Positions 1-10,921 of a DNA stretch of 46,566 nt are shown here, one piece after another (position 1 is the first letter of the stretch; each line of letters begins with the position of its first letter). The notes below the pieces were generated by a model. It made no database searches. It had not been told where the DNA came from and worked only from the letters and a program-made list of their open reading frames with translations. The stretch is taken from contig JAPTJF010000475.1 in the NCBI GenBank assembly GCA_029339195.1, forward strand, positions 1 to 46,566. The letters are read 5' to 3'. The DNA is from Micractinium sp. NFX-FRZ. Its lineage: Eukaryota > Chlorophyta > Trebouxiophyceae > Chlorellales > Chlorellaceae. Both the position numbers and the translations under genes were made by a program.

Positions 1-1009
1 AGTGCCATGGATGCTGGCCGCCGCCAGCTGATAGCCTGTGCGCTGCATGCGCGCCAAGCTGAGCAGCGCCCATCCAGCGGTCGCCGCCCTCCACCACCTT
101 CCCCCTCACCCACTCAGCTTGTGGCCGGGGCTCAGCGACACGCTGTCGCTCGCTTTTGGGACCTGCTGCAAGACCTGTGTACGGTCGGCACCGCGCCGGC
201 TGCGCAGCCGGCGCGGTGAGGTGCCAGCTGGCCACCCACTCCTGTGCCGGGGCACCGGCGCCAAGCGCTGGCACCTGCACCGCCTCCTTCGACATGCGCT
301 TGCCCGGCAGCGCCTCAATATGGGGCTGCCCTTGTGCAAGCGCCGCCCCTTTTGTTGTGTAGCGCTCGTCTGCGTTTCCCCCGGGTGGGCCGCGTCTCTC
401 GGGCCCCCTGGGCGGGCTCTGCTTAGCCACTCGCTGCATTCGTGACGCCCCTCGTGGCTTTAGCTCACAGCGGCTGGGAGGCGGTGTTCTTGGGTCCCCC
501 TGCCTGCCCATCTCCTTGCAGAGCATGCCTTGGGTAAGCTGCTCTGATCTCGTCCTGCAATGCCCCTGCGCTTGCATCCCAACCACGTGTTCGGCAGCAC
601 AGGTTTGTGATGTAGAAACGTGCAGCTCACACTCAGTGAAGTGGGGTCCATGTCTTAGTCAGGCCGAAAACACCTTCCAGCAGAAGCAGGCAGCCTCCCA
701 AGAGCCGCAGCATACAAGTGAACACGCTCCCCTGTTGCGCTATTGAGTCCCTCATCAGCGTCTCTATTGGGCTGGTTTCTTTCGGAACAGCACAACATCT
801 GATCTGAAAACCTGGCATTCGGTGCGGAACACCTGGCATGCAACGCTGTACTTGTTTCCCAACCCGACTGACGTCCCAAACTTACGCTGCTCTGTGCCCC
901 CGCCCGTCCCACCCAGCCCTACTCCTACCTGCAACCCACTCCTCTTCGTTTTCCTCTCGCCCCCACCCCCCCTTTCCCCCACCCCACCCCCACCCACAAA
1001 CCCACACAC
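1..1009 (-). other. Intron and unresolved 3' exons of the BRE1-like gene
   Basis: The exon ending at 1010 has a clear GTGTGTGGG donor, so the minus-strand transcript continues here. No following exon could be fixed with confidence. Two weak candidates exist: minus 190-113, open and ending in a GGTGAGG donor but in the wrong phase, and minus 58 to the window edge, after a CTCAG acceptor, in the right phase. The stretch 945-1010 is strongly C-rich on the plus strand, which makes it purine-rich in the transcript just after the donor. No gene was seen on the plus strand. Confidence 0.3.
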
Positions 1010-3423
1010 CTGTCGGCCTTGATCAGTGCCTCCTCCCGCTCGTCCAGCTCAGCGGTGCGCTTCTCCAACAGCTGGTGCAGGCGCTGCGCATCGCCTGCGT
1101 CGGGCGAGCCTTCAGGCACGCCGCCTGCCGCCGCGCCGCCGGCACCAGTCCCAGCGCCGCCGCCGCCGCCGGTGCCTGCTTTCAGCTGGTTGATCTTGCG
1201 CTGTGCCACCAGCAGCTCGTCCTCTTTGTCTGCAAGGGCCCAAGGCCAGAAGATTTCGTTGTACAAACAATGTATACATATACATTTGTTTTGAAGGGGA
1301 AGCATTGCATGCCCCTTTGCCCGCTGACGCTTCGCACCCGCCCCCTGCCCACATGCTTCTGCTCATGGCTGCTACCCCTTCTTGACAGCCTGCCCTGCAC
1401 CGCTGCCGGGTGCCCGTGCACACGCCTGCCCTCACTGCCCGCCTCCTTCCTCTGCCAATCGCCCCCCTTCCTGTGGTGCCGAGACCCCTGCCTGCTGGCG
1501 CCATAAGCCCTGGCCTCGCTCAAGCACCCCGCCCCAACCCGGCTGTTCTTGCCGGCCCCCACAGCGCATCAACCCCGCGTCCTACTGCCCGCCACCTGTC
1601 GCCATTCTCAACTCACCCGCCAGGCCCGACTGCAGCTGCTTGATCTTGGTGGCATCCAGCAGCGCCTGGTCCCTCAGCCTGTTGTTCTCCGCCTTCAACA
1701 GGTTGTTCAGTGCTGCCAGCTGTGCATCTTTAGAGTTGCTGGCCCGAGTGCCGGTGGTTGGCGAGGGTGCAGCCACCGCATCCTCGTCCTCCCCGGCAGC
1801 GCCGCTGCCGCCCCCTGCGGAACCGGCGCGCTCCTCCACAAGTTGCAGCACCGCTGTGGCTGCGCTGAGCGTGGCGTGCATGCGCTCGCGCAGTGTCTGC
1901 TCCACTTCTGACACGTCATCCGCAAACTCCTCTGCTCAGGGGGCAGGTTGGCGGGGTGAGCGCGACCAGGTGAGATGACGGAAGACCAGGCGGGGTGGGC
2001 ATAGGCTTCAGGAAGCCGATGGAGAGCTGGGCAGGGGTGTCTAGTTCGCAGACAAGCGCCAGCAACCAGGTGCGAAGGAGCCGGCGTACGCTGATAGCAG
2101 GGCACAGTCCACTTCTACAGCGGGGTTCGGCGTGCCTGGGCCACCACAATGCCCTCCCCCGCACCCAGGCATGGTGCCAGCACCATTGGCATGCTTTCCT
2201 TCCCACCGTCGGCACCTGCATGTCCAGCCTCCCCTCGCATCCGCGCCCAGCACTACCACCCACCTCAAGCCCCCAGCAAGCCGGCGCAATGCACGTCACG
2301 CACACTCCAATGCGCACACGCTTGCACAGTGCACACAATCCCATCTCCTGACACACCCATACACAAACAAACTCACATAAAAACACTCACACATACATGC
2401 ACACTGCACACCTGCCATAGCCTCAGCTGCCTTATCTCCCGCCAGGTGTGTGCCCAGCAGCTTGGCCAGGAAAGGGTTGGCCTTGCGCAGCAGGTCTGCA
2501 TCTGTGGCCTCTGTGTTCTCTTGCTGCGCCTCAGCCAGCTTCCCACTGGCCCTGCACAGGACGTCGGCACGAGGAAAAAATGCGTGTTTTTGCGTACGGT
2601 GTTTATGACAGGAGTGTTAGTTTTGTTGCCTGTGTGTGTTCTCCTGCTGCACCTCTGCCACCTTCCTATTGGCTGTACAGCAGGGGGGAGGCGCCGGGTG
2701 GGCATGTGGATGCAAAACAGTGTTTTCTATGCACAAGAGGGTGCCAACAGCCTGGTTAAAATAGACTCAGGCAGCAACTAATGTGCTTGACCTGGCCGCT
2801 GCCCAGTAGCAGCAGAGCGTGCAAAGCAACATGGCGCCTGCCCGTGCCCCGACATGTTGCCCGGTTCACCCCACTGCCCTCCCAAGATTTTGTGAATTGT
2901 TTCCCAACCACTCAATTCCCACCTGTACTGAATGAAGCCAATGGAGGCATTCAGCTCCTCCCACAGCCGGTTCACACACAGCAGCGTCTCTTGGTGGGCC
3001 TCCTGCTTGGACGCGCTGTCCTCCAGCCTGCAGGCAGGATGATGAGCAGGCGGCTGGGTAAGCAGGCAGAGATGAGCCCATTGCACAGCAGCGTCGCCTC
3101 CTGCGCCTCCTGCTCGGGTGCGCTCTCCTTTGACCTGCGGCAGGGACGCAGGCGGGGAGGCAGGCAGGCAGGCGGGCTGGAATTTGCCGATACACAGCGG
3201 CACAGAGGTTTGCATTGAAGTGACCAAAATGGGGACGCTCGTGCAGCTGCAGGTATCTCAGGTGCTGCAAGCTGCGATGCAGACAGGCAACGTCATGCCA
3301 GCTAGCCTCAGCTGCGGCTTGCCTCCTCTCGAGCGTGTTGATGTGCTTGCGCTGTGCCTCGCACTGCGCAGACAGCTTGGCATTCTTGTCGACCAACAGA
3401 TCCAGACGTGTCGTGGCAGCCAT
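1010..3423 (-). CDS. BRE1/HUB-like E3 ubiquitin ligase, N-terminal part (gene continues past left edge)
   Basis: Exons read on the minus strand: 3423-3323, 3027-2923, 2551-2412, 1931-1617, 1229-1010; phases agree throughout (about 293 codons), and the last exon ends mid-codon, so more lies to the left. The start region contains KLSAQCEAQRKHINTLE and, after intron 1, TLLCVNRLWEELNAS. This matches the spacing of the N-terminal coiled coil of plant HUB1/HUB2 and yeast BRE1, which monoubiquitinate histone H2B. Intron 1 must use a GC donor (AG|GCAAGC at 3322) to join LERR to LEDSA; this gives the same residue count as HUB1. Exons 3-5 are charged, coiled-coil prone and low in similarity. The C-terminal RING finger that would prove the family is outside the window. 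Copies of the 5' edges of exons 2 and 3 lie upstream of each. Family call is moderate; exon structure is good. Confidence 0.6.
2628..2679 (-). repeat. Decayed copy of BRE1-like exon 3 5' edge with acceptor
   Basis: On the minus strand a TACAG acceptor is followed by codons reading NRKVAEVQQENT, parallel to the true exon 3 start (from 2551) SGKLAEAQQENT. The copy sits about 123 bases upstream of the exon inside intron 2. Differences are scattered substitutions, as expected of an old tandem duplication. Confidence 0.8.
3078..3136 (-). repeat. Decayed copy of BRE1-like exon 2 5' edge with acceptor
   Basis: Minus strand shows a CCGCAG acceptor followed by about 50 bases that match the start of exon 2 (from 3027) at roughly three quarters of positions. 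The copy reads SKESAPEQEAQEATLLC where the exon reads LEDSASKQEAHQETLLC, in the same splice phase. After TLLC the copy diverges and loses the VNRLWEEL motif, so it could not replace the exon. Displacement is about 107 bases. Confidence 0.8.
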
Positions 3424-4181
3424 AGCTGAAGGACTGCGCGCGGAACGATGAAGGATGCAGGGCAGCAGAGGCCGGGCATGTGAGGGCCAGGCGCGTGCGG
3501 GGCGATGAACACATTGCGGCGGCACCAGCGGCGGCAGCCCAGCAAGCAGGTCGCATCATCGCGAAGGGTGCAGTTGCGCGACCAATGCTACGCGCCTTTC
3601 AAACTTACCGCCGCTAGGCGCTAGAAGCGCCGCTGTCGGCGGGGCTCGCACTACTGCCCTGCAGCGCGGCGCGCCGCTGTGGCCTCTCCCGTGCCACAGA
3701 TGCTCTTTGGTGAACGCGGCACCCTTTGCTGCAACTCGGCTGAAGCCGGTGAATGCTAGGGAAGCCCCAAGTGGCAGGGTGCCGGAGCACGCTCAGGAGC
3801 CCATCCAAGGCACGAGCACGCTTTAGAAATTAGTCGGGACCTCGACGCCGCGATCGGGGCCCGCCAGAGCCATCCCCCAAGACTTGGCAGCCTGATGGCG
3901 CCAGCCGGGCCGCGGCACCGGGCGGCGCCGCCCTATGCCGTGCGCCTAAATGATTACAAGATGGACTATCAAAACTGCATTGCATACAAAGCTGGCGACT
4001 GGTCATGCCAGATGGTGGCAAGCTGATCATGCCAGAACTCAAAACTTGATACACGCTAACTCTATCAAGACACAAGACGCTATAGGAACGGGTGCGGTCC
4101 AGGAGACGTGTGTTGCGACATGCAGGCCAAGCAGCGATGTGCTTGATGCCGTGGTGGCACACTGGTCCGCCCAGGGCCTCG
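3424..4181. other. Spacer between BRE1-like start and multifunctional protein stop
   Basis: Both flanking genes run on the minus strand, so this holds the 3' UTR of the right-hand gene and the promoter and 5' UTR of the BRE1-like gene. A TGTAA (minus, 3958-3954) is the only processing signal recognised. Open frames here are short and of no recognisable composition. Confidence 0.5.
3954..3958 (-). promoter_or_regulatory. TGTAA polyadenylation signal for the multifunctional protein gene
   Basis: TGTAA on the minus strand, about 225 bases after the stop at 4182. TGTAA is the usual green-algal poly(A) signal; assignment is by position only. Confidence 0.45.
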
Positions 4182-7100
4182 TTACAGCTTGGAGGCCGCG
4201 CCCTTGCCCGCCGACAGCTTGGCGCCCTTCCGAGCGCAGTCTTGCAGGTAGGCGCACGGCTTGAAGAAGCCGTCCAGCCGAGAGCCCGCAAACTGCTGCG
4301 CCCATCCCTCCAGGCGCTTGCAGATGTAATCTGCAGGGCAGCAGCAAGGTGCGGCAGGAAACAGACAAGTTCAAGGACGTTGTACGTGCAAGGCAACATC
4401 ACACAAGCGCCACATGCAAGACCTTTTGCTGCGGCTGCATGCAATGGTTGACACCAATTGTGCAGACACCTGCGCATGCCCAATGGGCTCACCTGTCCCC
4501 AGCAGGCCTGCCCAGAGCATGAGGCCGGCTGAGCAGCCAACTTTGCCCACTCTGCCTCAGCTTTATGCTCACCGCCCCAGAAATATGGTTCGCCTGCCCA
4601 GTGCGAAATGTCTCTCACCTGCCCCCACCAGGTCCGCCCAGAAGATGAGGCCGCCGCGGTAGGCTGGGAAGCCCATGCCCATCACCATGGCCACATCCAG
4701 GTCTGCCGCCTTGTCCACGATGCCTGCAGATGAACGATTGTGACGTCAGTGTATTGCCGATATGTGAAGCACGTGCCATCACAACATCCAGGTGTGCCGC
4801 CCAGTCTGCAGTGCCATGCATGCTGCCAACAACATCTGGACAGCGCACATGAATGCTCTTCTCTGCCATTCGCACCTGTGCCAGCACCTGGCATACACTC
4901 AAAGCCCTCTTGACCTCTGACAAGCACTCCACAACATCACTCTTAGGGAACGGGTCCCCCAGCCTTGTGCACGCACCCTCGTCAACCACGCGGCATCCCT
5001 CGTTGACCACCGGGAAGAAGATGAACTCGATGATGTCCTGGGTGCTCATCTTGGGAGGCTGCGCACCCTCCTTCAGGAGCCCCGCGCTCTGCAGGAAAAA
5101 CATGCCGGGCAAGAGCAAGCAACGGGGCGGTGCAACGTCAGGGAAAACACGAGAGCAGATGACAACAATATCTGTGGTGTTCAGCCTTTTGATGCGCGTC
5201 GGCACGGGCCCTGCAACCTGCAGTGTTCCACACAGCATACCCCCTCCTTGTTACGCTTCACTGTCAACCAGTGCTCGCGGCCCCATGTCTCATGCTGTCT
5301 GCCCGCCCGCCCGCCAGCCTGCCCCAAGGCACAGTCCCCTCACCTTGCGCGACTGCTGCACCAGCGGCGCCAGCTCTGGGTCAGGCGAGGCGCGGCGGCG
5401 GGCGTCATACTTGTAGAACCCAGCGCCCGTCTTCTCCCCCAGCCTCTTGTGCTCATTCATCATCAGGATGATGCGGGCAGGGTAGCAGCGCTCGGGGAAG
5501 GACTCCAGGAAGTTCTTGCCCACGTGCAGCCCAATGTCGGCGCCCACCAGGTCGCTCAGCCTGCAGGCGAAAAGAGGGGAGGGGAGCAAATGGAGCGGGA
5601 GGGCAAGAGGGTGGCGCATGTTGGGGTGGACGCACGGGCGGGGTTTGGTTGTTGCATAGCACTGCGGCGCCGCAGAGAGCAGCAGGGCGGCCGAAAGGTG
5701 GCGTAAGGCGAATAAGGCGGCCTTGCCAAAGGTGATCACTGGACTCTACTTGACTGGACAAACACGTTCAAAAAGCGGGCGCCAGGGCACATGTGGCAGG
5801 TGTCACTCCTGCGTGCCACCTGCTTCCCCTCACCTGAAAGGCCCCATGGGCATGCCAAACCCGGCGATGGCGGCGTCGATGCGGTAGGGGTCCAGGCCCA
5901 TGTCCACCAGCATGCAGGCCGCCTACATGAACACAGAGAACAAAAACAGGCAGGGATTTACTATTGATGTGGAGGGCCAAGTTCCACCTGCACCAGCAAG
6001 TGGCACCAGCGTGCGCGCTGCCTATCACACACGTGTTCCAGCACAGGCAGAAGTTGGATGCAAGCTCGATAGCTCGCCAGCTCTTGATAAGTCAAGTCGT
6101 CGAAAAACCCACAAGGTGAATGGCAGGATAGCGCAGGCACAACAAGCAGTTTGGCGGCCGTAGAGCGGTACGGCAAACAGAGTTGGCAGCCGTTTGAGAG
6201 GGGTACATCATCATGCAGGAGGGTCTGTGGATGATCGACGCACGACGGCTAGGCACAGGCACAGGCAAGAAACATGCATACCACAAGCTGTGGCTGCCCT
6301 GCACCCACCTGTGTGTACGGGAAGAAGACGCGGTTGACTGCAAATCCGGTGCAGTTGCCCACCACCACCGGCGTCTTCTTGATGCGGCTGCCAAACTCCA
6401 GCGTGTCCAGAATGACCTGCGGGAGCCATGAAGGTGTCGACGTGACGTATATGTAAGGTATAGGCAGGCAACGCGAACCAAATCTCAGTTAAGGTACGTG
6501 TTCAACGGAAAGAAAGGGTACGTTGTCAAAGCAGCACACTGTCATTCGCAAGGCACACACAGGTTCATAATCCCGTTCTAGCTCCAGCACGTGTAGCAGT
6601 CACTGCATCCTGCTTGCCTAGAGGCAGGACAGGGGCCAGCTGAAACCCAAAACGCAGGCCACTTCTCGTGCCCCACCCAGCGCAACCCACTACCCAAAGC
6701 TTTGCACACCTGCTTGGAGGTGCGGTCGGTGCGCACAATCTCCAGCAGCGGCATGATGTGGGCGGGGCTGAAGAAGTGGGCGCCCACGATGCGGTCTGCG
6801 CAGGGCGGGGTGCACGCCGCGTAATGCAGGCTCAGTGCGCCGAATGGGCGCAATGTGCACAGCCAGGGCAACCACAAGACCACCTGGCAGCACCCGCCCC
6901 TCCCCCTGCCCGAACTTCTTGTCAAGTGCGCAGTGCACCAGCCCCCCGCCATGCCCAGCCAACAACACCCAAGTGCCTGGAAGTCGACCGACTTTGCCCC
7001 TGGCCGTGCCCCGTGCTGCTCCTGCCTCCAACCTGCCCGCATTAGCCCGCACCTGGGCAGGAAGTCTTGGCTCCCACCAGGTCGATGTTGATGGTGGAGG

Positions 7101-10100
7101 TGTTGGTGGACAGGATGGCATCCCTGCAGGGCAACAGCCAGGTCAGATGAGGCACATGCAGATCAGAATAATCGGGCCGGGTGACCGACATGAAGCTCAG
7201 GCGTGCGTGCTTCAATTACACATGGAATATCAAACGGAGCACCCCTGCCGGATGCCCCCAACCCACGTGCGGCACGCGCTGTCAAGCTCAGCAGGTGTCT
7301 GTCCTGCAACGGCAAGGCAAGTTTCCCTCACTCCTTCTGACCCACTTGCGGCACGCGCGCTCCAGGTCAGCAAAGATCTCCTGCTTCAGCTTCACATCCT
7401 CGATGGCCGCCTCAATCACCATGTCCACGCTGCCAAAATCGCTGTAGTCCAGCGCACCCTGCACGGCCAATGGAGATTTTAGAGCAGGACAACCGTGTGG
7501 AACTCAGAAACTAACAAACACAGGACAGAACACGTTGACCACCGCGCATGTTTCTTTAACACATGCACGGCCATGCCTCCATTTTTGGTGAACAAAGTGC
7601 ACCTCCAGTGAGCACCAGGAACCTATGGAACTTGAAATGCAAAGCTCATAAAGAGCTGTCGTCATTTCAACCACGGGCAAGGCCCCCAAAGCTACCTGGC
7701 ATAACGACCTGTAACTGACCTTGACAAGCCCCATGGCTGCCTGCGCCGCCTGCTCGCTCATGCGCCCCTTCTTCACGCGGCTGGCCAGGTTGGACTGGAT
7801 GCGGCCCAGGCCACCCTGCAGGGAACACGGCGTGTGTGTGTCATCAACAGGCTACACATGCAACGTACAGGTGCACCACAAGGCATCAATGCGTGGCCTG
7901 CGCCAAACGACGACATGACTCGACAGTGTGCCAGCTCACCGAGCGCAAGCCTTGCCTTGCACACACCAGACTCTTAATTCCAATTGCACACGTGAGCACC
8001 ACTTACAATCTGCAGCATCCCAACTCGTCACACCGCACCAGCCACCAGCCTCCGAACCTTCTGCCTCTCATTGACAGGCAGCACTTCAATCACATTGTAA
8101 CCTCAGCCACACATCCAACTTCACACAGCCAAGCACCTCTCCTTGTTCACCTCCTTGAACACCATCTCATACCTTGCCAACCCAACGTACCCTTTACTGT
8201 ACTTATCAGCCAATTATCTTTTTCTCATTCTCCTCAAAGAAGTGTCAACTCACCTCCAGGAACTTCTGGTTCACCTCCTTGAGCACCACCTCAATGCCCA
8301 CCAGCACGCAGGCGGTGGCAATGCCGCTGCCCATCAGGCCGCCGCCCAGCACGGCGACACGCTTGATGGCGCGGGGGCGCAGGCCTGCGTCTGTCACGCC
8401 TGCGCATGGGGGCAGCCAAAGGAGCAGTGCAACCAGTAAAGCGGCAGCGTGGGCACATGCAACTGTGACCATCAACTGGTGCATGAAGCGGGGACGAACA
8501 GAAGCTGCAGCTGTGCATTCCTACCATTCTTCCTAGCTCCCTACCCCGCACCCTTGATCTTCTTGGTCGAGCGCTGCGCAAAGAAGATGTGCACGAGAGC
8601 CTTGTGCGTGTCCAGCGCTGCCGCCGCCGCAAAGCACTCATTCTCCTGCAACAGCGCCCAAGCTTGCAAATGGAGGTGAGATGACGAGATGCGGTGGTAG
8701 CTTTAAATGCAAGCGGACACAGCATGCAGAGAAGAGGCACACAGTAGAAGTACAGACCTAAACAATGCGCACCTTCTGCAGGCCTGCCCGCCCGCCGTGC
8801 TCGACACCAAACTGGATTGCGTCCAGGCACAGCAGGGGGTGGGTCAGGTTGCGCGCCTGCTTGGCGGTCTGCAGGGGCAGCGGCAAGTGGCACACAGGCA
8901 GGGCATGGTTCTTCCAAGCCGCCCTAGACTCCCACATCTGGTTCTGTGTCGCTGCTGACGCCCAACCACTGCGTTTCTACACTCCTCCCCCTGCAGCACG
9001 TAGGACTGCGCACCGTAAGCTTGGGCCGACGGCAGGGCGGCCAACAACCGACCCAGCACCTCCCAATTCCGCTACACACACCTGAAGCCAACCACAGGCG
9101 TGCAGGCAAACTGCAGGACGAAAACGAGATTCCCACTTGCCCCGGCCACCAGCCCTCGATCAACAACAGGCACCTGAGCACGGGCAAACTGCAAGACTGC
9201 CAGCGCCTCCCCCAGCGACTCCAGGCGGTCCGTGCGGTACAGCGTCTGTACGCGCGCCTTCTTGCCAGCTGCAGTGAGGCAGAGATGGCGGGAAGCACAG
9301 TGTGTGCATGCTAGTCGCTTGATCGGGAGGCACAGTGTGCACGCACCAAGCAGCCAGTACCTGGGGGACACTCCCCGCCCGGAACCTGGGCAAGCACTTT
9401 TTTGCCAGAATCTGGGCGCAGCCACTGTCCTGGCAGCGGCTGCATCAAGCACGCCCTTTCCAAGCAGCGACATGCGAACCAAAACCCTGGCACCTGCCAC
9501 CACCAGAACACTACACAGTATGCTCCTGCAGTATGCCTTTGGCAGGCCCTCCGACAGGCCCTCCCACCGGGCGCTATCAACCCTGTAGGGCTCCTCATGA
9601 ACACCTCCCATGACCCACCAGCAGAGGCCCCTGCCACCAACCTGCCATGTCCAGCGCCAGCTTCTTCGCCGTCTCCAGCAGCTGTGCAGGCGGTACCATA
9701 TCGTCCACCAAGCCCAGCTTCCGGGCAGCTGCGTCCTTGATCGGCTTGCTGGTCAGCATCATCTCAACCGCCTTCTGCAGGCCCACGGCACGCGGCAGGC
9801 GCTGGGTGCCTCCAAACCCAGGGATGATGCCCAGCTGCAGCTCAGGCAGCCCAAAGGAGGTGCCTGCAGGGACGGGGGTGAGGAGGAGCAGGGAGGAAGG
9901 GTGCAGGGGCAGGTTGTGTGGCAGCCGCACGACGGGACGGGCCTGCTTGTAGAGCGCTGGCTGCCATGCATGAGTTGCAGCGGGATGGGCAGTATTGCAG
10001 TTGAAGCCGTGCCCGCCCCGCATAGTCACACCTCCCCAAAGCCGCCACCACTCTGCTTGCTCGCCACCCAGCGCCCGCCCCACCTGGCGTGCACACGCGC

Positions 10101-10673
10101 GCATTGCAGGCCAGCGCCAGCTCGCAGCCGCCGCCCAGCGCCATGCCTTGCACTGCTGCCACCGTGGGCTTGGGCCCAGATTCGATCACGTCACAGAAGG
10201 CGTCGTTGATTTTGTTGTCAATGCCGCCGCCGCCGCTGGACTCCACAAACTGGTTGATGTCGAACCCGGCGCAGAAGCGGCCTGCACAGGGCGGGGTGCG
10301 TGTGTGGAAGCAGGGCAGGTTGGCAGGGCAAGCAGGTCAGCAAGGGGGTTAGGTAATGTCCTGCCTGCGGTGGCGGTAGGCGGACTGGCGGCGCGCTGGT
10401 TGAGAGCAGCCACAGCTCACCCTTGGCGCCGGTCACCACGATGGCCTTAACATTCTGGTTGGACTGCGCCTCTCGGGCGTGGTTGAAGAGCGAGGAGAGC
10501 ACTGCGGGGGCACATGGGAGGAATCCGCGTCAGCCCGTCTTCTCGCAGTGGCGGCACCGTGTCGTGACGGGCTCCGACTCACCATCAGGGTGCAGCGCGT
10601 TGACTGGAGGGTTCTCGAGCGTAATGACCGCCACCCCATCAGCCCCCACGCTGAGCGAAGTGCGCGGCGCCAT
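4182..10673 (-). CDS. MFP2: Peroxisomal multifunctional protein: enoyl-CoA hydratase / 3-hydroxyacyl-CoA dehydrogenase
   Basis: Eighteen exons (minus): 10673-10583, 10501-10421, 10281-10084, 9863-9642, 9268-9174, 8868-8773, 8645-8552, 8399-8254, 7815-7720, 7458-7346, 7123-7053, 6795-6710, 6416-6309, 5922-5834, 5560-5344, 5088-4977, 4723-4619, 4330-4182. The joined frame is 722 aa, against about 725 for Arabidopsis MFP2. The hydratase half shows [24 protein letters not shown] and [21 protein letters not shown] with the catalytic glutamate. The dehydrogenase half shows the Rossmann motif [19 protein letters not shown], then [18 protein letters not shown] with the catalytic histidine and [10 protein letters not shown]. 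The C-terminus is SKL, a type 1 peroxisomal targeting signal. It performs the second and third steps of fatty acid beta-oxidation. Five partial copies of exon edges (exons 5, 8, 10, 17 twice) lie in its introns. Very sure of identity. Confidence 0.96.
4487..4530 (-). repeat. Copy of multifunctional protein exon 17 3' edge with donor
   Basis: Minus strand repeats the last ~35 bases of exon 17 (GGCCTCAT..TGGGC..GACAG) followed by GTGAG, about 126 bases downstream of the true donor at 4618. It keeps an intact AG|GTGAG site and lies inside intron 17. Confidence 0.85.
4772..4803 (-). repeat. Copy of multifunctional protein exon 17 5' edge
   Basis: Minus strand encodes AAHLDVVMA, parallel to the true exon 17 start AADLDVAMV (from 4723). 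It is displaced about 91 bases upstream into intron 16. Together with the copy at 4487-4530, exon 17 is flanked by its own fragments on both sides. Confidence 0.75.
7260..7300 (-). repeat. Copy of multifunctional protein exon 10 3' edge with donor
   Basis: The block around the exon 10 donor (CGTGCCGCAA|GTGGGT, ending at 7346) recurs as CGTGCCGCAC followed by GTGGGT about 79 bases further into the intron, with matching flanks towards LERAC. The duplicated GT is retained. Confidence 0.85.
8133..8178 (-). repeat. Copy of multifunctional protein exon 8 3' edge
   Basis: The exon 8 end encoding VVLKEVN recurs as MVFKEVN about 124 bases downstream in intron 8. GTTCAAGGAGGTGAAC in the copy matches GCTCAAGGAGGTGAAC in the exon. 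The donor side of the copy has decayed. Confidence 0.8.
9079..9125 (-). repeat. Copy of multifunctional protein exon 5 3' edge
   Basis: The exon 5 end encoding AVLQFARAQ recurs as FVLQFACTP about 78 bases downstream in intron 5, followed by a CAG|GTGTG donor-like site at about 9080. Confidence 0.8.
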
Positions 10674-10747
10674 TGCCCGGGTTGGCAAACAAGGCAGCAG
10701 ACTCTGGTGCAGTGTTGTGAGCAACTGAGAACCTCGCCGGTAACTTG

Positions 10748-10752
10748 TTACA
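10748..10752 (-). promoter_or_regulatory. TGTAA polyadenylation signal for the BAH-PHD gene
   Basis: TGTAA on the minus strand about 170 bases after the stop at 10922 and 75 bases before the next minus-strand ATG at 10673. The two genes are thus tightly packed. Confidence 0.5.
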
Positions 10753-10921
10753 AGGGCTGACGGGCGCAGCACACAGCAGGCGCCGCCTGGCGGGCGCCCA
10801 GCCAGCAGGTTGGCAGGTGGCAGGCAGCAGACTATGATACGAGGGCCAAGTTTAGATTGTCGAAGCAAATTTTGGACAATATTGGCCGGGGAATTGAAAC
10901 GCCTGTGCGCTGCCGCCGATG

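Noticed and set aside
838..1506. Plus-strand open frame of about 220 codons
   Set aside because: Pro/Cys/Leu-rich shadow that spans an exon and two introns of the minus-strand BRE1-like gene.
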